Shown here: piece after piece, positions 43,721 through 53,886 of the stretch | Layout of the letters: each line of letters starts with the position of its first letter | How positions within the stretch are numbered: position 1 is the stretch's first letter | Assembly (NCBI RefSeq): GCF_035930445.1 | Contig: NZ_CP142394.1 | Location: forward strand, 1-64,000 | Origin: Sphingopyxis chilensis | Lineage (GTDB): Bacteria; Pseudomonadota; Alphaproteobacteria; Sphingomonadales; Sphingomonadaceae | Direction of reading: 5' to 3' | DNA length: 64,000 bases | The notes under the pieces: model-generated | What the model was told of the DNA's origin: nothing | The model's input: the letters and a program-made list of their open reading frames with translations, nothing else | The model's database searches: none | Position numbers and translations under genes: made by a program

Positions 43721-45079
43721 TCAATAAATCCCGCTCGTCGCCGGCGTCGTCACGCGTGCGGCGGTGGGCACCGTCGGGACGACCGGCGGCGGCTCCGGCG
43801 CAATGACCGTCGCGGTCGGGCGACCGGGCTTGGCGAAGCTCGCCACCACCGGCGCGTCGCGGCCGTAGATGTCGGCGAGCTTCTTCACACCGCCCTTGCC
43901 GTCGGGAACCATGGTCCAATAAGCGACATAGACGGGGAAGGGCTGGTCGAAGCCGAAGCGCGTCGTCTTGCCGCTCGCGATCGCCTCGCCGAATTCCTCG
44001 GGGCTTTTTCCCGCGAACATCACCGCCATCAGGCCCGAGAAGTGCAGCGCGCGCTCGGTGCGGATGCAGCCGTGGCTGAACGCGCGTGCGGCGGCGTTGA
44101 AAGCGCCCTTCGAGGGGGTGTCGTGGAGGTAGATCGCATGCTCGTTGAGCATTTCCATCTTCATCACGCCGAGCGCATTGTTCGCCCCCGGCTGCTGCAC
44201 CACCGACAGCGTCTTGCCGCTGCCCGTCCAGGTATAGCCCTGCGCACGCGCCGAGGCGGGGTTGCGCGCGATCGTCGCGCCGATGCCTTCGTTGATGATG
44301 CTGCGCGGCAGCGTCCAGGTCGGGTTGACGATGATGCCGGTCGCCATCGGATTGAGCTGCGGCGTCGGAGTCGAATTCTTGCCGACGACGGCCTTGTGCG
44401 TCGCGATGGTCGTGCCGCCATGGACGACGCGGGTCACATATTCGGGGACGTTGCTGACGACATAGCGGTCGCCGAGGCTGCGCGGCATCCAGCGCCAGCG
44501 TTCCATGTTGACGCGGATCGCATTGGCCTCGGCGGGCGTCTTCGCTGTCTTGAGCGACGCCTTGAGCGCCGCGAAATCGGGATGTACGGGATCAAGGCTC
44601 GCGAGCGTTTCGGACACCGTTCCGGCGCCCAGCGCGGCGGTGAGCAGCGACAGCAGGGGTTCGCTGTCGCCGTCGCTGTCGGTCATGAACCATTGCTTGC
44701 GCGCGGCGTTCGGCGTCCGGCCGTCGCGCAGGTGCGTCGCGAGCAGCAGGAAGCTGTCGGTTGCGGCCTTGTCGAGCGCCGCCTGATCGTCGCCGAGGAT
44801 CGCCGCGGCGAGGCCGTCAGGATTGTAATCCCTGGCGAACAGGCCCTCGTCGCCGACCTTTTCGATGAAGCTCAAAAGCGCGGTCGCATTGTCCTCCGAC
44901 CAGCTCGGCATGTCGATCCGCACCGCGACGACCGGCGCGTCATCCCTTACCTTGTCGGGCTGGAGGATGACCGAATCCTCCTTCACCTCGGTTTGCGCGA
45001 AGGCAGGGGCCGCGAACAGGGTCAGCGGGAGGAGGAGAACCGCAGCGGGACGCGCGGAAAAGGAAGCGTTTTTGGCCAT
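43721..45079 (-). CDS. YcbB-type murein L,D-transpeptidase
   Basis: Forms 3-3 peptidoglycan cross-links, bypassing beta-lactam-sensitive enzymes. The 452-aa protein has a cleavable signal peptide (ending PAFA-Q), a family N-terminal region with RWRWMPRSLGDRYVVSNVP, and the YkuD domain with YLHDTPSK and the catalytic SHGCIR. The start at 45079 is chosen for the signal peptide; an upstream ATG would lengthen it. It lies 78 bases downstream of accC. Confidence 0.88.
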   Translation of the reverse strand: MAKNASFSARPAAVLLLPLTLFAAPAFAQTEVKEDSVILQPDKVRDDAPVVAVRIDMPSWSEDNATALLSFIEKVGDEGLFARDYNPDGLAAAILGDDQAALDKAATDSFLLLATHLRDGRTPNAARKQWFMTDSDGDSEPLLSLLTAALGAGTVSETLASLDPVHPDFAALKASLKTAKTPAEANAIRVNMERWRWMPRSLGDRYVVSNVPEYVTRVVHGGTTIATHKAVVGKNSTPTPQLNPMATGIIVNPTWTLPRSIINEGIGATIARNPASARAQGYTWTGSGKTLSVVQQPGANNALGVMKMEMLNEHAIYLHDTPSKGAFNAAARAFSHGCIRTERALHFSGLMAVMFAGKSPEEFGEAIASGKTTRFGFDQPFPVYVAYWTMVPDGKGGVKKLADIYGRDAPVVASFAKPGRPTATVIAPEPPPVVPTVPTAARVTTPATSGIY

Positions 45080-45157
45080 GGTCAAAGCCCATAGCCAAAA
45101 AGAAGGGCTAGCGAAAGTGAAGCGCCGCACAGCTCGGCGCAGTTGTTCAAAGGGGGG

Positions 45158-46519
45158 TCAGGCCGCGCCGCCCTCATCCTCCCGCGCCAGCCATTCCTCG
45201 AGCCACTTGATCGTATAATCGCCGTGGATGACGTCGGGGTCGGCCAGCAAGGCCTGGTGAAGCGGAATGTTGGTCTTGATCCCGCCGATCACCATCTCGT
45301 CGAGCGCGCGGCGCATCCGCATCATGCAGCTTTCGCGGCTGCGGCCATAGACGATCAGCTTGCCGATCATGCTGTCATAATAGGGCGGGATTGAATAGCC
45401 GGCGTAAAGCCCGCTATCGACGCGGACGTGCATGCCGCCCGCGGCGTGATAGCTCGTCACCTTGCCCGGCGAGGGCATGAAGGTGCGTGGATCCTCGGCA
45501 TTGATGCGGCATTCGATCGAATGGCCGCGGAATTCGAGGTCTTCCTGTTTGACCGACAGGCCCGCGCCGCCCGCGATGCGGATCTGTTCGCGGACGAGGT
45601 CGAAGCCGGTGATCATTTCGGTCACCGGATGCTCGACCTGGATACGCGTGTTCATCTCGATGAAGAAGAATTCGCCATTTTCCCACAGGAATTCGATCGT
45701 GCCCGCGCCGCGATAGCTCATCGCGGCCATCGCGTCGGCGCAGACCTTTCCCATGCGCGCGCGTTCTTCGGCCGAGATGATCGGCGAAGGCGCTTCCTCG
45801 AGCACCTTCTGGTGGCGGCGCTGCAGCGAGCAGTCGCGCTCGCCGAGGTGGATCGCATGGCCCTTGCCGTCGCCGAAGACCTGGAATTCGATGTGGCGCG
45901 GATTGCCGAGATATTTTTCCATATAGACGGTCGGATCGCCAAAGGCGGCCGCCGCTTCGCTCGACGCCTGGCCCATCAGACTTTCGAGGCTGCCCTCGTC
46001 GGGGACGACCTTCATGCCGCGCCCGCCGCCGCCCGAGGCGGCCTTTATCAGCACCGGATAGCCGATTTCCTTCGCGAGCTTCTTGGTTTCCTCGCTGAAG
46101 GTGACGGCGCCCGGCGAGCCCGGAACGACGGGAAGACCCAGCGCGACCGCGGTGCGCTTCGCCTCGACCTTGTCGCCCATCGTGCGGATATGCTCGGGCT
46201 TCGGCCCGACGAAGATCATGTCATGCGCTTCGATAATCTCGGCGAAGCGCTCGTTCTCGGACAGGAAGCCATAGCCCGGATGGATCGCGTCGGCGCCGGT
46301 GATCTCGGCTGCCGAGATGATCGCGGGGATATTGAGATAGCTGTCCTTTGCCGCGGGCGGCCCGATGCACACCGCCTCGTCGGCGAGGCGGACGTGCATC
46401 GCGTCGGTGTCGGCGGTCGAGTGGACCGCGACCGTCTTGATGCCCATTTCGTGGCACGCGCGATGGATGCGCAGCGCGATCTCGCCGCGGTTGGCGATCA
46501 GGAGCTTTTCAATGGCCAT
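45158..46519 (-). CDS. accC: Acetyl-CoA carboxylase biotin carboxylase subunit
   Basis: ATP-dependent carboxylation of the biotin on AccB, the first step of fatty-acid synthesis. The 453-aa ATP-grasp protein has [25 protein letters not shown], the glycine loop [27 protein letters not shown] and [21 protein letters not shown] 46519 lies 7 bases after the accB stop. The operon is aroQ-accB-accC. Confidence 0.97.
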   Translation of the reverse strand: MAIEKLLIANRGEIALRIHRACHEMGIKTVAVHSTADTDAMHVRLADEAVCIGPPAAKDSYLNIPAIISAAEITGADAIHPGYGFLSENERFAEIIEAHDMIFVGPKPEHIRTMGDKVEAKRTAVALGLPVVPGSPGAVTFSEETKKLAKEIGYPVLIKAASGGGGRGMKVVPDEGSLESLMGQASSEAAAAFGDPTVYMEKYLGNPRHIEFQVFGDGKGHAIHLGERDCSLQRRHQKVLEEAPSPIISAEERARMGKVCADAMAAMSYRGAGTIEFLWENGEFFFIEMNTRIQVEHPVTEMITGFDLVREQIRIAGGAGLSVKQEDLEFRGHSIECRINAEDPRTFMPSPGKVTSYHAAGGMHVRVDSGLYAGYSIPPYYDSMIGKLIVYGRSRESCMMRMRRALDEMVIGGIKTNIPLHQALLADPDVIHGDYTIKWLEEWLAREDEGGAA

Positions 46520-46526
46520 CGTCGAT

Positions 46527-47009
46527 TCAGCCGATGGTGAACAGCGGCTGGTCGAACTCGACCGGCTGACTGTTCTCGACATGCACGGCCTTGAGCGTTC
46601 CCGCGGCGGTCGCGGTGATCGGGTTCATCACCTTCATCGCCTCGATGATCAGGATCGTGTCGCCCGCCTTCACCGCCGAGCCGACCGCCGCGAAATTGGG
46701 CGCGCCGGGTTCGGGCGCGAGATAGACGGTGCCGACCATCGGCGACTTAACCGCGTCGGCGAAATTGTCGGCGGCGGGGGCTGCTGTGGCGGCGGCAGCC
46801 GGAGCCGCGGGGGTTGCTGCGGCAGGCGCGGCGACCGGCGCGGGTGCATAGTGGGTGGGGGCGGCGGCGGTCAGCGTGCGCGCGACGCGAACCTTGCGGT
46901 CGCCGTCCTCGACTTCGATTTCGGAAAGCTGCGTATCGTCGAGCAGTTCGGCGAGTGCGCGCACGAACGCCGGATCGATGTTGATGCCATTGTCTTTATG
47001 GTCACCCAT
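46527..47009 (-). CDS. accB: Biotin carboxyl carrier protein
   Basis: Carries carboxybiotin between AccC and the carboxyltransferase. The 160-aa protein has the conserved N-terminal region ([29 protein letters not shown] in short form), an Ala/Pro linker (about 48-82) and the biotinyl domain with the target Lys126 in EAMKVMN and the thumb EPGAPNF. It sits between aroQ and accC. Confidence 0.96.
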   Translation of the reverse strand: MGDHKDNGINIDPAFVRALAELLDDTQLSEIEVEDGDRKVRVARTLTAAAPTHYAPAPVAAPAAATPAAPAAAATAAPAADNFADAVKSPMVGTVYLAPEPGAPNFAAVGSAVKAGDTILIIEAMKVMNPITATAAGTLKAVHVENSQPVEFDQPLFTIG

Positions 47010-47080
47010 GAGAATTTTTCCTGCTGTTGCGGCGTCGTCGTTTCAACGCCCGGACCCCGATTTTTGATGCGCCCCCTTTG

Positions 47081-47521
47081 TCAGAGACGGGCGGCGGCGT
47101 CCAGCGCCAGCGTATAGCTGTTCGCGCCATGCCCCGCAAAATGCGCGACAGCGGCCATGCCGACATAGCTGATGTGGCGAAACGGCTCGCGCTGCATCGG
47201 GTCGGACAGATGGACCTCGATCACCGGCACCTTGATCGATTTGATCGCGTCGTGGATCGCGATCGATGTATGCGTATAGCCCCCGGCGTTGAGCAAAACG
47301 GCCTTCGCGCCCGCCACATAGGCTTCGTGCAGCCAGTCGATCAGCACGCCTTCATGGTTCGTCTGCCGGCATTCGAGCCTGATTCCCAGCCCTTCCGCCT
47401 GCGTTTCCAGTCGCGCGTGAATATCGTTCAGCGTGTCGTGGCCATAGATCTCGGGCTCGCGCGTGCCGAGCAGGTTGAGATTGGGGCCAGAGAGGACAAA
47501 GACGGTCGGAAGGTCGGGCAA
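47081..47521 (-). CDS. aroQ: Type II 3-dehydroquinate dehydratase
   Basis: Third step of the shikimate pathway. The 146-aa protein has the signature [20 protein letters not shown] with the catalytic Tyr and Arg, [22 protein letters not shown] and EVHLSDP. Type II enzymes form dodecamers. Cotranscription with accBC is likely and common in alphaproteobacteria, linking it to fatty-acid genes without a clear pathway reason. Confidence 0.96.
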   Translation of the reverse strand: MPDLPTVFVLSGPNLNLLGTREPEIYGHDTLNDIHARLETQAEGLGIRLECRQTNHEGVLIDWLHEAYVAGAKAVLLNAGGYTHTSIAIHDAIKSIKVPVIEVHLSDPMQREPFRHISYVGMAAVAHFAGHGANSYTLALDAAARL

Positions 47522-47601
47522 GGGGCGGTCTTTCGGTTGCGACGTTGCGGGCTCCCCCTATATGGGCTGCTCGGCAAAAGGCAAAGCAAGGCGGATTTCA
47601 C

Positions 47602-47802
47602 GTGATCTCGGTCATCCTCAACGGCGAACCGCGGCAGGTGCGCGAAGGCAGCATCGCCGACCTCGTCGCCTCGCTCGGCCTCGACGTGAAGAAGGTCGCG
47701 GTCGAACGCAATCGCGCGATCGTGCCGCGATCGACGCTCGCCGACGTCGCACTCGCCGAGGGCGATGCGCTGGAAATCGTTCATTTCGTAGGAGGCGGTT
47801 GA
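47602..47802 (+). CDS. thiS: Sulfur carrier protein ThiS
   Basis: Ubiquitin-like carrier of thiocarboxylate sulfur for the thiazole ring of thiamine. The 66-aa protein begins [12 protein letters not shown] and ends FVGGG, the di-glycine tail that is adenylated by ThiF. GTG 47602 gives the standard length and has GGA upstream. thiG follows after one base. No TPP riboswitch could be recognised in the short leader. Confidence 0.92.
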   Translation: MISVILNGEPRQVREGSIADLVASLGLDVKKVAVERNRAIVPRSTLADVALAEGDALEIVHFVGGG

Positions 47803-47803
47803 G

Positions 47804-48577
47804 TTGTCAGCAGACCAGTGGAGCGTTGCCGGCCGGACATTTACGTCGCGGCTGATCGTCGGCACCGGCAAATACAAGGATTTCGAACAGAACGCCGCGG
47901 CGGTCGAAGCGTCGGGGGCCGAGATCGTCACCGTCGCGGTTCGCCGCGTCAACGTCTCCGACCCCACGGCGCCGATGCTGACCGACTTTATCGATCCGAA
48001 GAAGATCACCTACCTGCCGAACACCGCGGGCTGCTTCAATGCCGACGATGCGATCCGCACGCTGCGGCTGGCGCGCGAGGCGGGGGGCTGGGACCTCGTG
48101 AAGCTCGAGGTGCTGGGCGAGGCGAAAACGCTCTATCCGAATATGCGCGAGACGCTCGAGGCGACCGAGGTGCTCGCGAAAGAGGGCTTCCTGCCGATGG
48201 TCTATTGCGTCGACGATCCGATCGCGGCGAAGCAGCTCGAGGATGCGGGCGCGGTCGCGATCATGCCGCTGGGCGCCCCCATTGGATCGGGGCTGGGCAT
48301 CCAGAACCGCGTCACGATCCGCCTGATCGTCGAAGGCGCGTCGGTCCCGGTGCTCGTCGATGCGGGCGTCGGCACCGCGAGCGACGCTGCGGTCGCGATG
48401 GAGCTCGGCTGCGACGGCGTGCTGATGAACACCGCGATCGCCGAGGCGAAGGACCCGGTTCGCATGGCGCGCGCGATGCGCCAGGCGGTCGAGGCGGGAC
48501 GCGACGCCTATCTGGCGGGGCGCATGGGCCTCAGGCGCTATGCCGACCCTTCGAGCCCGCTGGCGGGATTGATCTAA
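47804..48577 (+). CDS. thiG: Thiazole synthase
   Basis: Builds the thiazole phosphate from DXP, dehydroglycine and ThiS thiocarboxylate. The 257-aa TIM barrel has [13 protein letters not shown], catalytic Lys100 in LVKLEV, and [12 protein letters not shown] plus [11 protein letters not shown] for phosphate binding. The start is TTG 47804, one base after the thiS stop, with GGAGG in the thiS end at good spacing, so the genes are coupled. Confidence 0.95.
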   Translation: MSADQWSVAGRTFTSRLIVGTGKYKDFEQNAAAVEASGAEIVTVAVRRVNVSDPTAPMLTDFIDPKKITYLPNTAGCFNADDAIRTLRLAREAGGWDLVKLEVLGEAKTLYPNMRETLEATEVLAKEGFLPMVYCVDDPIAAKQLEDAGAVAIMPLGAPIGSGLGIQNRVTIRLIVEGASVPVLVDAGVGTASDAAVAMELGCDGVLMNTAIAEAKDPVRMARAMRQAVEAGRDAYLAGRMGLRRYADPSSPLAGLI

Positions 48578-48609
48578 GGCAGAAGGCGGCCGGAAGGCGC
48601 CATCCTTCT

Positions 48610-48631
48610 CCCCTCCCGCTTGCGGGAGGGG
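48610..48631. repeat. Perfect 10-bp inverted repeat after thiG
   Basis: CCCCTCCCGC and GCGGGAGGGG around a two-base loop, in the gap between convergent thiG and VOC genes. There is no T-run on either strand in the right place for a clear terminator, so a dispersed palindrome is more likely. Confidence 0.65.
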
Positions 48632-48694
48632 AAAATCAGTTCGTGGCCTCAGCGTCCGCTTCCCACCCCAAAACCGACGCCCATGCCAGCTTGC

Positions 48695-49063
48695 TTACCC
48701 CATGATGAAGGCGTTCAATTTGTTGCCGTCGGGATCGCGGAAATAGCCGGCGTAGAAACCCTCGCCGCGCGGTCCCGGCGGGCCTTCGCAGCTGCCGCCG
48801 TTCGCCAGCGCAATGTCGTAGAGGCGCTGGACCTGCTCCTTGTCTTTCGCCTCGAGCGCCACCATCACGCCATTGCCCACGGTCGCGGGATTGCCGTCGA
48901 ACGGCTTGGTCAGGCCGATGCCGGCGCCGCCGCCCGGCTTGCCCCATGCTATGAAGCCGTCGAATTCCATCATCCGCGGCGTATCCAGCTCGGCGGCGAT
49001 CGCATCGTAAAATACCGCCGCTTTCGCCAGATCCCGCGTCCCCAGCGTCACATAACCGATCAT
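48695..49063 (-). CDS. VOC-family (glyoxalase/bleomycin-resistance) protein
   Basis: A 122-aa single-domain protein of the vicinal oxygen chelate superfamily with the two beta-alpha-beta-beta-beta repeats: IGYVTLGTRDLAKAAVFYDAI and the late FRDPDGNKLNAF typical of glyoxalase I relatives. A late Asn is present, but the full metal set is not obvious. ATG 49063 or 49066 follows GGGAG. The substrate is unknown. Confidence 0.82.
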   Translation of the reverse strand: MIGYVTLGTRDLAKAAVFYDAIAAELDTPRMMEFDGFIAWGKPGGGAGIGLTKPFDGNPATVGNGVMVALEAKDKEQVQRLYDIALANGGSCEGPPGPRGEGFYAGYFRDPDGNKLNAFIMG

Positions 49064-49122
49064 CATCCATCTCCCGACTCGCAGAGATGAACATAATAGG
49101 AACAAAATAGATCGAAGCAAAG

Positions 49123-49158
49123 AAAAAGGGCGTCGGACACATGGCCCGACGCCCCTTT
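49123..49158 (-). terminator. Intrinsic terminator of the hflK-hflC-degP operon
   Basis: On the minus strand a perfect 9-bp GC-rich stem (49154-49146 with 49136-49128), loop of 9, is followed by TTTTTCTTT. It lies 20 bases past the degP stop. Confidence 0.88.
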
Positions 49159-49178
49159 CGTCGACGCGGCGGGCGCGC

Positions 49179-50672
49179 CTATTTGATGCGGATCGCGATA
49201 AAGGCCGAGGGCCCCCCACGACGCAGGATTTCGAGCAGCACCGCGTCGCGGCCCGCCTTCTTCGCATCGTTCACGACCTTCGCCAGCGCCTCGCTCGACG
49301 TCACCGGTGTGCGGTTCGCGGTCAGGATCGCGTCGCCGCGGCGCAGACCTTTGCGCCCCGCGTCGCTGTTGCCCGACACCGCGCCGATCACGAGTCCCTT
49401 GCTGTTCGCCTCGATGCCGACGGCGCGCGCGATGTCCGGGGTCAGCGGCTGCACCGCCATGCCGAGGCTGTTCTGGATCGTCTCGTCATGCGCGCCCGAC
49501 GGATCCTCGGGCATCGTCTGTTCTTCCTCGGGGTCGAAATTCGCGCCCGCGAGTTCGTCTTCGGGCGGGCGCGTGCCGACAACGGCATTCAGCGTCATCG
49601 TCTTGCCGTCGCGCACGACCTCGAGCGGGATGCGCGTGCCCGGTTTGGTGTTGGCGACGATATACGACAGCGTCTGTTGCGGCGTCACATCCTTGCCGTT
49701 GACCTTCAGCACGACGTCGCCGCGCTTCAGCCCCGCCTTCTCGCCGGCTTCGCCCGGTTCGACGCGCTGGATGAATTCGCCGCGATCCTTGGGCAGGCCG
49801 AGCGCCGAGGCGAAATCCTCGGTTACCGGCGCGATGCCGATGCCCAGATAGCCGCGCTGCGGGGCTTCGCCGGCGCGCAGCGCTTCGATCACCGGGATCG
49901 CAGCCTCGGCCGGAATCGCGAAGTTGACGCCGATGTTGGCACCGACGGGCGAGATCAGCATGTTGTTGATGCCGACGACATTGCCTTCCAGGTCGAACAG
50001 CGGGCCGCCCGAATTGCCGCGGTTGATCGCGGTATCGGTCTGGATATAGCGGTCATAGGCGCCGCCCTGGCCGATATTGCGCTGGACCGCCGAGATGATG
50101 CCCGCGGTCACGGTCGAACCGAGGCCGAGCGGGTTGCCGATCGCGACGACCCAGTCGCCGACGCGCGCCGGACTGCCGTCAGCAAATTTGACGAAGGGCA
50201 TTCCGGTGGCATCGATCTTGAGCAACGCCAGATCGGACGCCGCATCGCGGCCGACGATCTTCGCCTTATATTCGCGCTGGTTGGTCAGCGTGACCGTGAC
50301 TTCGTTCACCGCCTCGCCGCGCGGGCCGCCCGAAATGACGTGGTTGTTCGTGACGATATAGCCGTCGGCCGAGATCAGGAAGCCCGACCCGCCGCCCTGC
50401 TGTTCCTGCGTGATCGGCTCGCGCGTCCCGGCAAAGGGGTTGAGCCGGACGCCAAGCGTCACTTCCTGCTTGGTCGAGATGTTGACCACCGCGGGCTGCA
50501 ACTGTTCGACCAGGTCGGCAAAGCTTTCGGGCGCGCCGGCGCGCGGCACGGCCCTCGCCATCTCGCTCTTTTCGTTCTGCGCGACCTGCGCCCCGACGGG
50601 GGACTGGGTGACCAGCGCCAGCGCGGTGCCACCCGCCAGCAAGGCCGAAGTGATGCCATAAACATAACGCAC
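49179..50672 (-). CDS. degP: Periplasmic serine protease/chaperone DegP (Do family)
   Basis: ATP-independent HtrA protease of envelope quality control. The 497-aa protein starts at GTG 50672 (AGAGGA upstream), has a signal peptide (about 6-28), the trypsin-like domain with His111 (TNNHV), Asp147 and Ser221 (GNSGGP), and two PDZ domains (about 270-370 and 405-490). It follows hflC after 139 bases and ends in a strong terminator. Confidence 0.94.
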   Translation of the reverse strand: MRYVYGITSALLAGGTALALVTQSPVGAQVAQNEKSEMARAVPRAGAPESFADLVEQLQPAVVNISTKQEVTLGVRLNPFAGTREPITQEQQGGGSGFLISADGYIVTNNHVISGGPRGEAVNEVTVTLTNQREYKAKIVGRDAASDLALLKIDATGMPFVKFADGSPARVGDWVVAIGNPLGLGSTVTAGIISAVQRNIGQGGAYDRYIQTDTAINRGNSGGPLFDLEGNVVGINNMLISPVGANIGVNFAIPAEAAIPVIEALRAGEAPQRGYLGIGIAPVTEDFASALGLPKDRGEFIQRVEPGEAGEKAGLKRGDVVLKVNGKDVTPQQTLSYIVANTKPGTRIPLEVVRDGKTMTLNAVVGTRPPEDELAGANFDPEEEQTMPEDPSGAHDETIQNSLGMAVQPLTPDIARAVGIEANSKGLVIGAVSGNSDAGRKGLRRGDAILTANRTPVTSSEALAKVVNDAKKAGRDAVLLEILRRGGPSAFIAIRIK

Positions 50673-50811
50673 GATCGGAAATCCTCTTCGTTCTTTAAAA
50701 AAACTCAATAACCCCGGCTGCGGCGGTCTGCGTCGGGCTGGCTGAATGGTGTTTGAACATGAACGGACGCTGCAGGTTCCATTCATCGGTCGCCTGCTTG
50801 CCGCGAACGCG

Positions 50812-51666
50812 TCAACCGCCGCTGAAACGTTTCAGATATTCATTGTCGGGCGACATGATGATCGACGTTCCGCCTTGGTTGTTTTCACCCAGGAAGGTCT
50901 GCCGATAGCTCTGCATCGCGCGATAGAAATCATAGAATTCGGGGTCCTTGCCAAAGCTCGCGGCATAGATGCGCGCGGCTTCGCCGTCGGCGCTGCCGCG
51001 AATGATCTGCGCCTCCTTCTGCCCTTCGGCGCGGATCGAGATCGCCTCCTGCTGGCGCGCGGTGCGCATGCGGTTATAGGCCGCCTCCAGCGTGGCGCCT
51101 TCGGGCAGGTCGGCGCGCTTGATCCGCACGTCGATGATCTCGGCGCCATATTTCTGCGCCTCGCGGTTCAGCGCGACCTGGATATTGTCCATCACCGCGC
51201 CGCGTTCGGCCGACAGCAGGGTGGCGAAGGTCCGCTTGCCAAGCTCGTTGCGCAGCGACGAGCCGAGGATGGTCGCGAGTTGCTGCTGCAGCCGTTCCTC
51301 GGTGCGGATCGCGGTGTACATGCGCACGGGGTTGGTGATGCGGAGGCGCGCGAAGGCATCGACCTGCAGCCGCTGCTGGTCGGTCGAGAGCACCTGCTGG
51401 CGCTCCATGTTGATGCCCAGGATGCGCTTGTCGATCAGCTGGACCGAATCGGCGAACGGCATGGTGATCAACACTCCGGCGCCCGAACGCCCGAACTGCT
51501 CGCCCTTTTTATAGGCGTTCTTGGTTCCATAGATTTCGCCGACGCGCAGGATGACGGCCTGGCGATCCTCGGGAACGATCGTCACCGTCATCATCAGCAC
51601 GACCAGCACCGCGACGATGCCGACGAGCAGGCGCACGGGGTTGCGGAAAAGCGAGCCGAACATCAT
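50812..51666 (-). CDS. hflC: HflC, modulator of FtsH protease
   Basis: Stomatin/prohibitin-family partner of HflK in the membrane complex that surrounds FtsH. The 284-aa protein has one N-terminal helix (about 12-30), the SPFH domain (VPEDRQAVILRVGEI onwards) and a C-terminal coiled region rich in Gln/Arg/Glu (ARQQEAISIRAEGQKEAQ). Its ATG overlaps the hflK stop as ATGA. Confidence 0.94.
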   Translation of the reverse strand: MMFGSLFRNPVRLLVGIVAVLVVLMMTVTIVPEDRQAVILRVGEIYGTKNAYKKGEQFGRSGAGVLITMPFADSVQLIDKRILGINMERQQVLSTDQQRLQVDAFARLRITNPVRMYTAIRTEERLQQQLATILGSSLRNELGKRTFATLLSAERGAVMDNIQVALNREAQKYGAEIIDVRIKRADLPEGATLEAAYNRMRTARQQEAISIRAEGQKEAQIIRGSADGEAARIYAASFGKDPEFYDFYRAMQSYRQTFLGENNQGGTSIIMSPDNEYLKRFSGG

Positions 51667-52805
51667 TCGCCTCCCTTCGTCGCCGCTTCGGGTGCCTTGA
51701 GGCGCCTCTGCACTTCGTTGAGCGGCAGATAGGGCGTCACCCCGCGCGCTTCGATGATCGTCTTGTCGACGTTCGACAATACCGTCTCCATCGTTTCATA
51801 ATAAAGGCGCTGGCGCGTCACTTCGGGTGCCAGCTCATATTGGGCGTAAATCTGGTCGAACGCCGACGTGTCGCCGCGCGCGCGTTCCAGCACCTGCTGC
51901 TGATAGGCGCGGGCAAGGTTGATTGCCGCTTCGCGCTCCTGCCGCGCCGCGGTGACTTCCTTGAACGCCTCGTCGACCTGGCTCGGCGGATCGGCCTGGC
52001 GGATGGCGATGCCCTGGATCGTGACGCCCGCGCGATATTCGTCGAGCAGCGCCTGCATGCGCCGCTGCACCTGCGCCTCGATCTCGACGCGGCCCGGACC
52101 GATCGCCTGCACGAGGTCGAAATTCGCGACCGTCGCGCGCATCGCGCTTTCGGCGACCTCGCGGATCGTGTCTTCGGGATTGGCGAGCTGGAAGAAGAAA
52201 AGTTCGGGGCTGCGAACCGACCAGCGGACCTCATAGGCAAGGTCGACGATGCTCTGGTCGCGGGTCAGCACGAAATTCTCGTCCGTCGCGTTGGGCGAGC
52301 CGATCGCCATCGTGCGGATCGCGCGGACGTCTTCCATCCGCACGCGCTCGATCGGTGCCGGCAGCGTGATCTTGAAACCGGGGCCCATGGTGCGCGAATA
52401 GCTGCCGAGGCGCGTCACTACGCCTTCCTTTTCGGGCGGGATGACGTGGATCATCGAAAAGCCCAGCACGATCACGACAAGGCCGAGGATCGCCCATTTC
52501 CAGACCTTCGCCGACTCGCCGAAGTCGAAACCGCCGCCGCCGCCCGAGCCGCCGCCACCGAAACCACCGCGCCCCTTGCGCAGCAGCTCGTCAAGCGCCG
52601 AGGGGCCGCGCGGCTTTTGCCCGCGCCGCTGGTCGGCGGGATCGGGCGTCACCCACGGGTTGCGCGGGCCCGGCTTCTTGCCGTCGTCGCCGTCTTTGGG
52701 ACCGCTCCCCCACGGGCTGTTCGCCATCTGGCTGATCTGTTGAAGAAATTGCCGCAATCCCCCCGGACCGCGGCCGGCCATGTTGGCTTCATTTTCGTTG
52801 CTCAT
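51663..52805 (-). CDS. hflK: HflK, modulator of FtsH protease
   Basis: The larger SPFH partner, 380 aa. A hydrophilic, Gly- and Pro-rich cytosolic stretch (about 1-95) precedes the membrane helix (about 100-122, WKWAILGLVVIVLGFSM), then the SPFH domain (PPEKEGVVTRLG) and coiled coil. ATG 52805 opens the hflK-hflC-degP operon. It diverges from mrp. Confidence 0.93.
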   Translation of the reverse strand: MSNENEANMAGRGPGGLRQFLQQISQMANSPWGSGPKDGDDGKKPGPRNPWVTPDPADQRRGQKPRGPSALDELLRKGRGGFGGGGSGGGGGFDFGESAKVWKWAILGLVVIVLGFSMIHVIPPEKEGVVTRLGSYSRTMGPGFKITLPAPIERVRMEDVRAIRTMAIGSPNATDENFVLTRDQSIVDLAYEVRWSVRSPELFFFQLANPEDTIREVAESAMRATVANFDLVQAIGPGRVEIEAQVQRRMQALLDEYRAGVTIQGIAIRQADPPSQVDEAFKEVTAARQEREAAINLARAYQQQVLERARGDTSAFDQIYAQYELAPEVTRQRLYYETMETVLSNVDKTIIEARGVTPYLPLNEVQRRLKAPEAATKGGE

Positions 52806-52896
52806 GCTGCTTTTATAGGGGCGGCGGGCGCGATTAACAGGGGGTGCGCGCGAAAATGGCTGGCAAACGTGCCGATCATGCCTATCTGCCGCGGAC

Positions 52897-53886
52897 ATGA
52901 CCGAACATAGCGCAGAACTCGCCCGCCTGACCGCCGCCGCCGCCGACCTTAGCGAAGGTCGTTCCTCCGGTCTGCGATTGCTCGACGACTCGGGCCTGCT
53001 CGCGGTGGTGCTCGACGTCTCCGGATTGGCGGTCGAGGAACGGGGGCCGCTCGAAGACAGGCTGCGTGCCGGCCTCCTTGCTGAACCCGGTGTGCGCGAG
53101 GTGCGCATCGCGATGACCGCCGAGAAAAAGGCGCTGACGATCATCGCGGTCGGCAGCGGCAAGGGCGGGGTCGGCAAATCGACGCTCGCCGCGAACCTCG
53201 CCGTCGCGCTCCACCGGCTGGGCGTCAAGGTCGGGCTGGTCGATGCCGATATCTACGGCCCGTCGCAGCCCCGGCTGATGGACAGCGAGGGCGTGAAGCC
53301 CGAATCGCGCGGATCGAAGCTGGTTCCCGTTCCCAACGCCTATGGCGTGCCGATGCTGTCGACCGGACAGATCGCGGCGCCCGGACAGGCGATCGCGTGG
53401 CGCGGCCCGATGGCGGGCAAGGCGCTCGAACAGCTTGTCGACGCGAGCTGGGGCGATATCGACACGCTCGTCGTCGACCTGCCTCCCGGCACCGGCGACG
53501 TCCAGCTGACGATGATCCAGCGGCACAAGCCCGCAGGCGCCGTCATCGTCTCGACCCCGCAGGACCTCGCGCTGATGGACGCGACGCGCGCGATCAGCCT
53601 GTTCGAACAGGCGGACGTGCCGATCATCGGGCTGGTCGAGAATATGGCGGGCTATGCCTGCCCGCATTGCGGCGAGGTCAGCGACCCGTTCGGCAGCGGC
53701 GGCGCAGAGGCGGCGGCGGCGACGATGGGCCTCGACTTCCTCGGCCGCGTGCCCTTGTCGATGGGCATCCGCCTCGCCAGCGACGGCGGCGTGCCCCCGG
53801 CGGCGGGAACCGATCCGGCCGGTGAACCATTCCACGCGATAGCGGCGAAGGTCGCCGAATGGCTGGATGCACGAAAGGGCAAATGA
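52897..53886 (+). CDS. Mrp/NBP35-family iron-sulfur carrier ATPase
   Basis: Iron-sulfur cluster carrier of the ApbC/Mrp group, 329 aa. The N-terminal MIP18-like region (1-80) is degenerate. The P-loop domain has the deviant Walker A GKGGVGKST (88-96), DADIYGPSQPRL, and the cluster-binding CPHC near residue 255. The CoA-binding gene follows, its start overlapping the mrp stop as ATGA. Confidence 0.92.
   Translation: MTEHSAELARLTAAAADLSEGRSSGLRLLDDSGLLAVVLDVSGLAVEERGPLEDRLRAGLLAEPGVREVRIAMTAEKKALTIIAVGSGKGGVGKSTLAANLAVALHRLGVKVGLVDADIYGPSQPRLMDSEGVKPESRGSKLVPVPNAYGVPMLSTGQIAAPGQAIAWRGPMAGKALEQLVDASWGDIDTLVVDLPPGTGDVQLTMIQRHKPAGAVIVSTPQDLALMDATRAISLFEQADVPIIGLVENMAGYACPHCGEVSDPFGSGGAEAAAATMGLDFLGRVPLSMGIRLASDGGVPPAAGTDPAGEPFHAIAAKVAEWLDARKGK

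Noticed and set aside
45428..46540. 370-codon open frame opposite accC
   Set aside because: It is the complement of the accC reading frame with no domain.
47522..47601. Possible TPP riboswitch before thiS
   Set aside because: The 80-base leader overlaps the divergent aroQ promoter region and I could not recognise the conserved CUGAGA and related THI-box parts.
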